A stretch of 16,319 nucleotides of DNA, taken from assembly GCA_903868295.1 (NCBI GenBank), contig CAIPUQ010000428.1:1-16319 (forward strand), given 5' to 3'. The stretch is from an uncultured Roseiflexaceae bacterium. GTDB lineage: Bacteria; Chloroflexota; Chloroflexia; Chloroflexales; Roseiflexaceae. Under the pieces are notes generated by a model. The model was not told the origin of the DNA and searched no databases. It was given only the letters and a program-made list of their open reading frames with translations. The position numbers and the translations under genes were made by a program. Positions 15,738-16,319 of this stretch are shown here, one piece after another (the stretch's first letter is position 1; each line of letters opens with the position of its first letter).

Positions 15738-16319
15738 CAACGCGCAGACGATATCTGATTGGCGCGGATCGATTTCGCAGGCGAAATATCCCGGGTTCAG
15801 CAAATGATGCGGCAACAGCTGGGCGAAGCGCCGGTACACCGCTGCACCGTCTGGGTCCCCGCCAAAGAGTGCGATATGTGGTTCGTGTAGCCGCACATCG
15901 GCATTGCCATCGTCATCCATGACATACGGTGGATTACTGACCATGAACGACACCGGCGCACACGCCGTGCACAAATCGGCGTGCAATAGATGTATCTGTG
16001 CGTTGAGGCCATGCCGGTCGCGATTGATGGCACTCACAGCAAGTGCATCGCCCGACACATCGGTGCCGATGATGGTCGGTGCTGCGCCAGCGCGTGCAAG
16101 GGCGACCCCGATGCAGCCCGATCCGCTGCCGACATCAACGATGACGGGCGGATGTAGGATTCGGGCCGCTGCGATGGCGCAGTCGACCAACAGCTCGGTT
16201 TCGGGTCGCGGTACAAGCACCCGTGCATCGACATAGAAGTCATGCCCATAGAACTCGCGGTGGTTCGTCACATAGGCGACAGATTCGCCCCGGCTCCGCC
16301 GTTCGACGAGGGTGTGGTA
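15618..16319 (-). CDS. prmC: Peptide chain release factor N5-glutamine methyltransferase (5' end outside window)
   Basis: PrmC methylates the Gln of the GGQ motif in release factors RF1 and RF2. The visible 233 residues lack only the N-terminal helical domain. The chain enters mid-gene at the right edge with LVERRSRGESVAYVTNHREFY in frame, matching the usual hinge before the catalytic domain. VLVPRPETELLV is at 34-45, the SAM-binding loop VDVGSGSGCIGVALA at 61-75, and the substrate-glutamine motif NPPY at 129-132. ALFGGDPDGAAVYRR (150-164) and HHDLAGHARVVEL (207-219) complete the family pattern. The GTG at 16271 is internal and not the start. The final ~39 residues overlap the flippase gene for 120 bases. 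Confidence 0.95.
   Translation of the reverse strand, partial: YHTLVERRSRGESVAYVTNHREFYGHDFYVDARVLVPRPETELLVDCAIAAARILHPPVIVDVGSGSGCIGVALARAGAAPTIIGTDVSGDALAVSAINRDRHGLNAQIHLLHADLCTACAPVSFMVSNPPYVMDDDGNADVRLHEPHIALFGGDPDGAAVYRRFAQLLPHHLLNPGYFACEIDPRQSDIVCALLQDNFPTGRVVLHHDLAGHARVVELWLESSRELSERSHR

Noticed and set aside
1..16319. A mobile element, CRISPR array, defence island or biosynthetic cluster.
   Set aside because: No transposase or integrase, no terminal or direct repeats, no repeat-spacer pattern and no characteristic enzymes were found; nearly all the sequence is explained by ordinary genes with gaps under 200 bases.

Overview
The window reads as bacterial chromosome with moderately high GC and a housekeeping character. 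I see no rRNA, tRNA, insertion sequence, CRISPR array or phage module. The best guess is a Chloroflexota genome, probably class Chloroflexia. The hints are a RecG with a long N-terminal extension, a Ppx/GppA phosphatase fused to an HD domain, a four-cysteine L28, and a zinc amidase carrying a degenerate repeat of a type I associate with that phylum. This is inference from protein style, not from a search.

Layout. Positions 1-98 hold two hairpins that look like back-to-back terminators for opposite strands. On the minus strand, 99-1919 is a two-gene unit: a zinc amidase with three C-terminal repeats, then a group II truncated haemoglobin. Divergent from it on the plus strand, 2096-3592 encodes a Ppx/GppA-HD phosphatase. 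Its stop codon overlaps the stop of a convergent minus-strand ftsK (3589-6111). Upstream of ftsK on the same strand lie recJ (6190-7962) and an orphan membrane-anchored DnaJ-type zinc-finger protein (8030-9091). A strong terminator at 9160-9194 closes the next minus-strand unit, asp23-like / degV / recG (9204-13036), whose genes are tightly spaced or overlapping.

rpmB (13092-13301, plus) diverges from the asp23-like gene and ends at a near-perfect terminator. A Cof-type HAD phosphatase (13392-14195, minus) and a polysaccharide flippase (14271-15737, plus) diverge from each other. The flippase runs 120 bases into the antisense 3' end of prmC, which enters from the right edge (15618-16319, minus, 5' end outside the window).

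How the genes work together. RecJ, RecG and FtsK are recombination, replication-restart and chromosome-segregation functions. The order rpmB / asp23 / degV / recG recalls the Firmicutes rpmB-yloU-yloV-recG neighbourhood, but with no yloV/fakA kinase gene between asp23 and degV. The DegV protein has also lost residues expected of a fatty-acid-binding FakB. I found no convincing new multigene system. The features most worth following are this altered DegV context, the orphan zinc-finger protein, the amidase repeat module and the overlapping gene ends.
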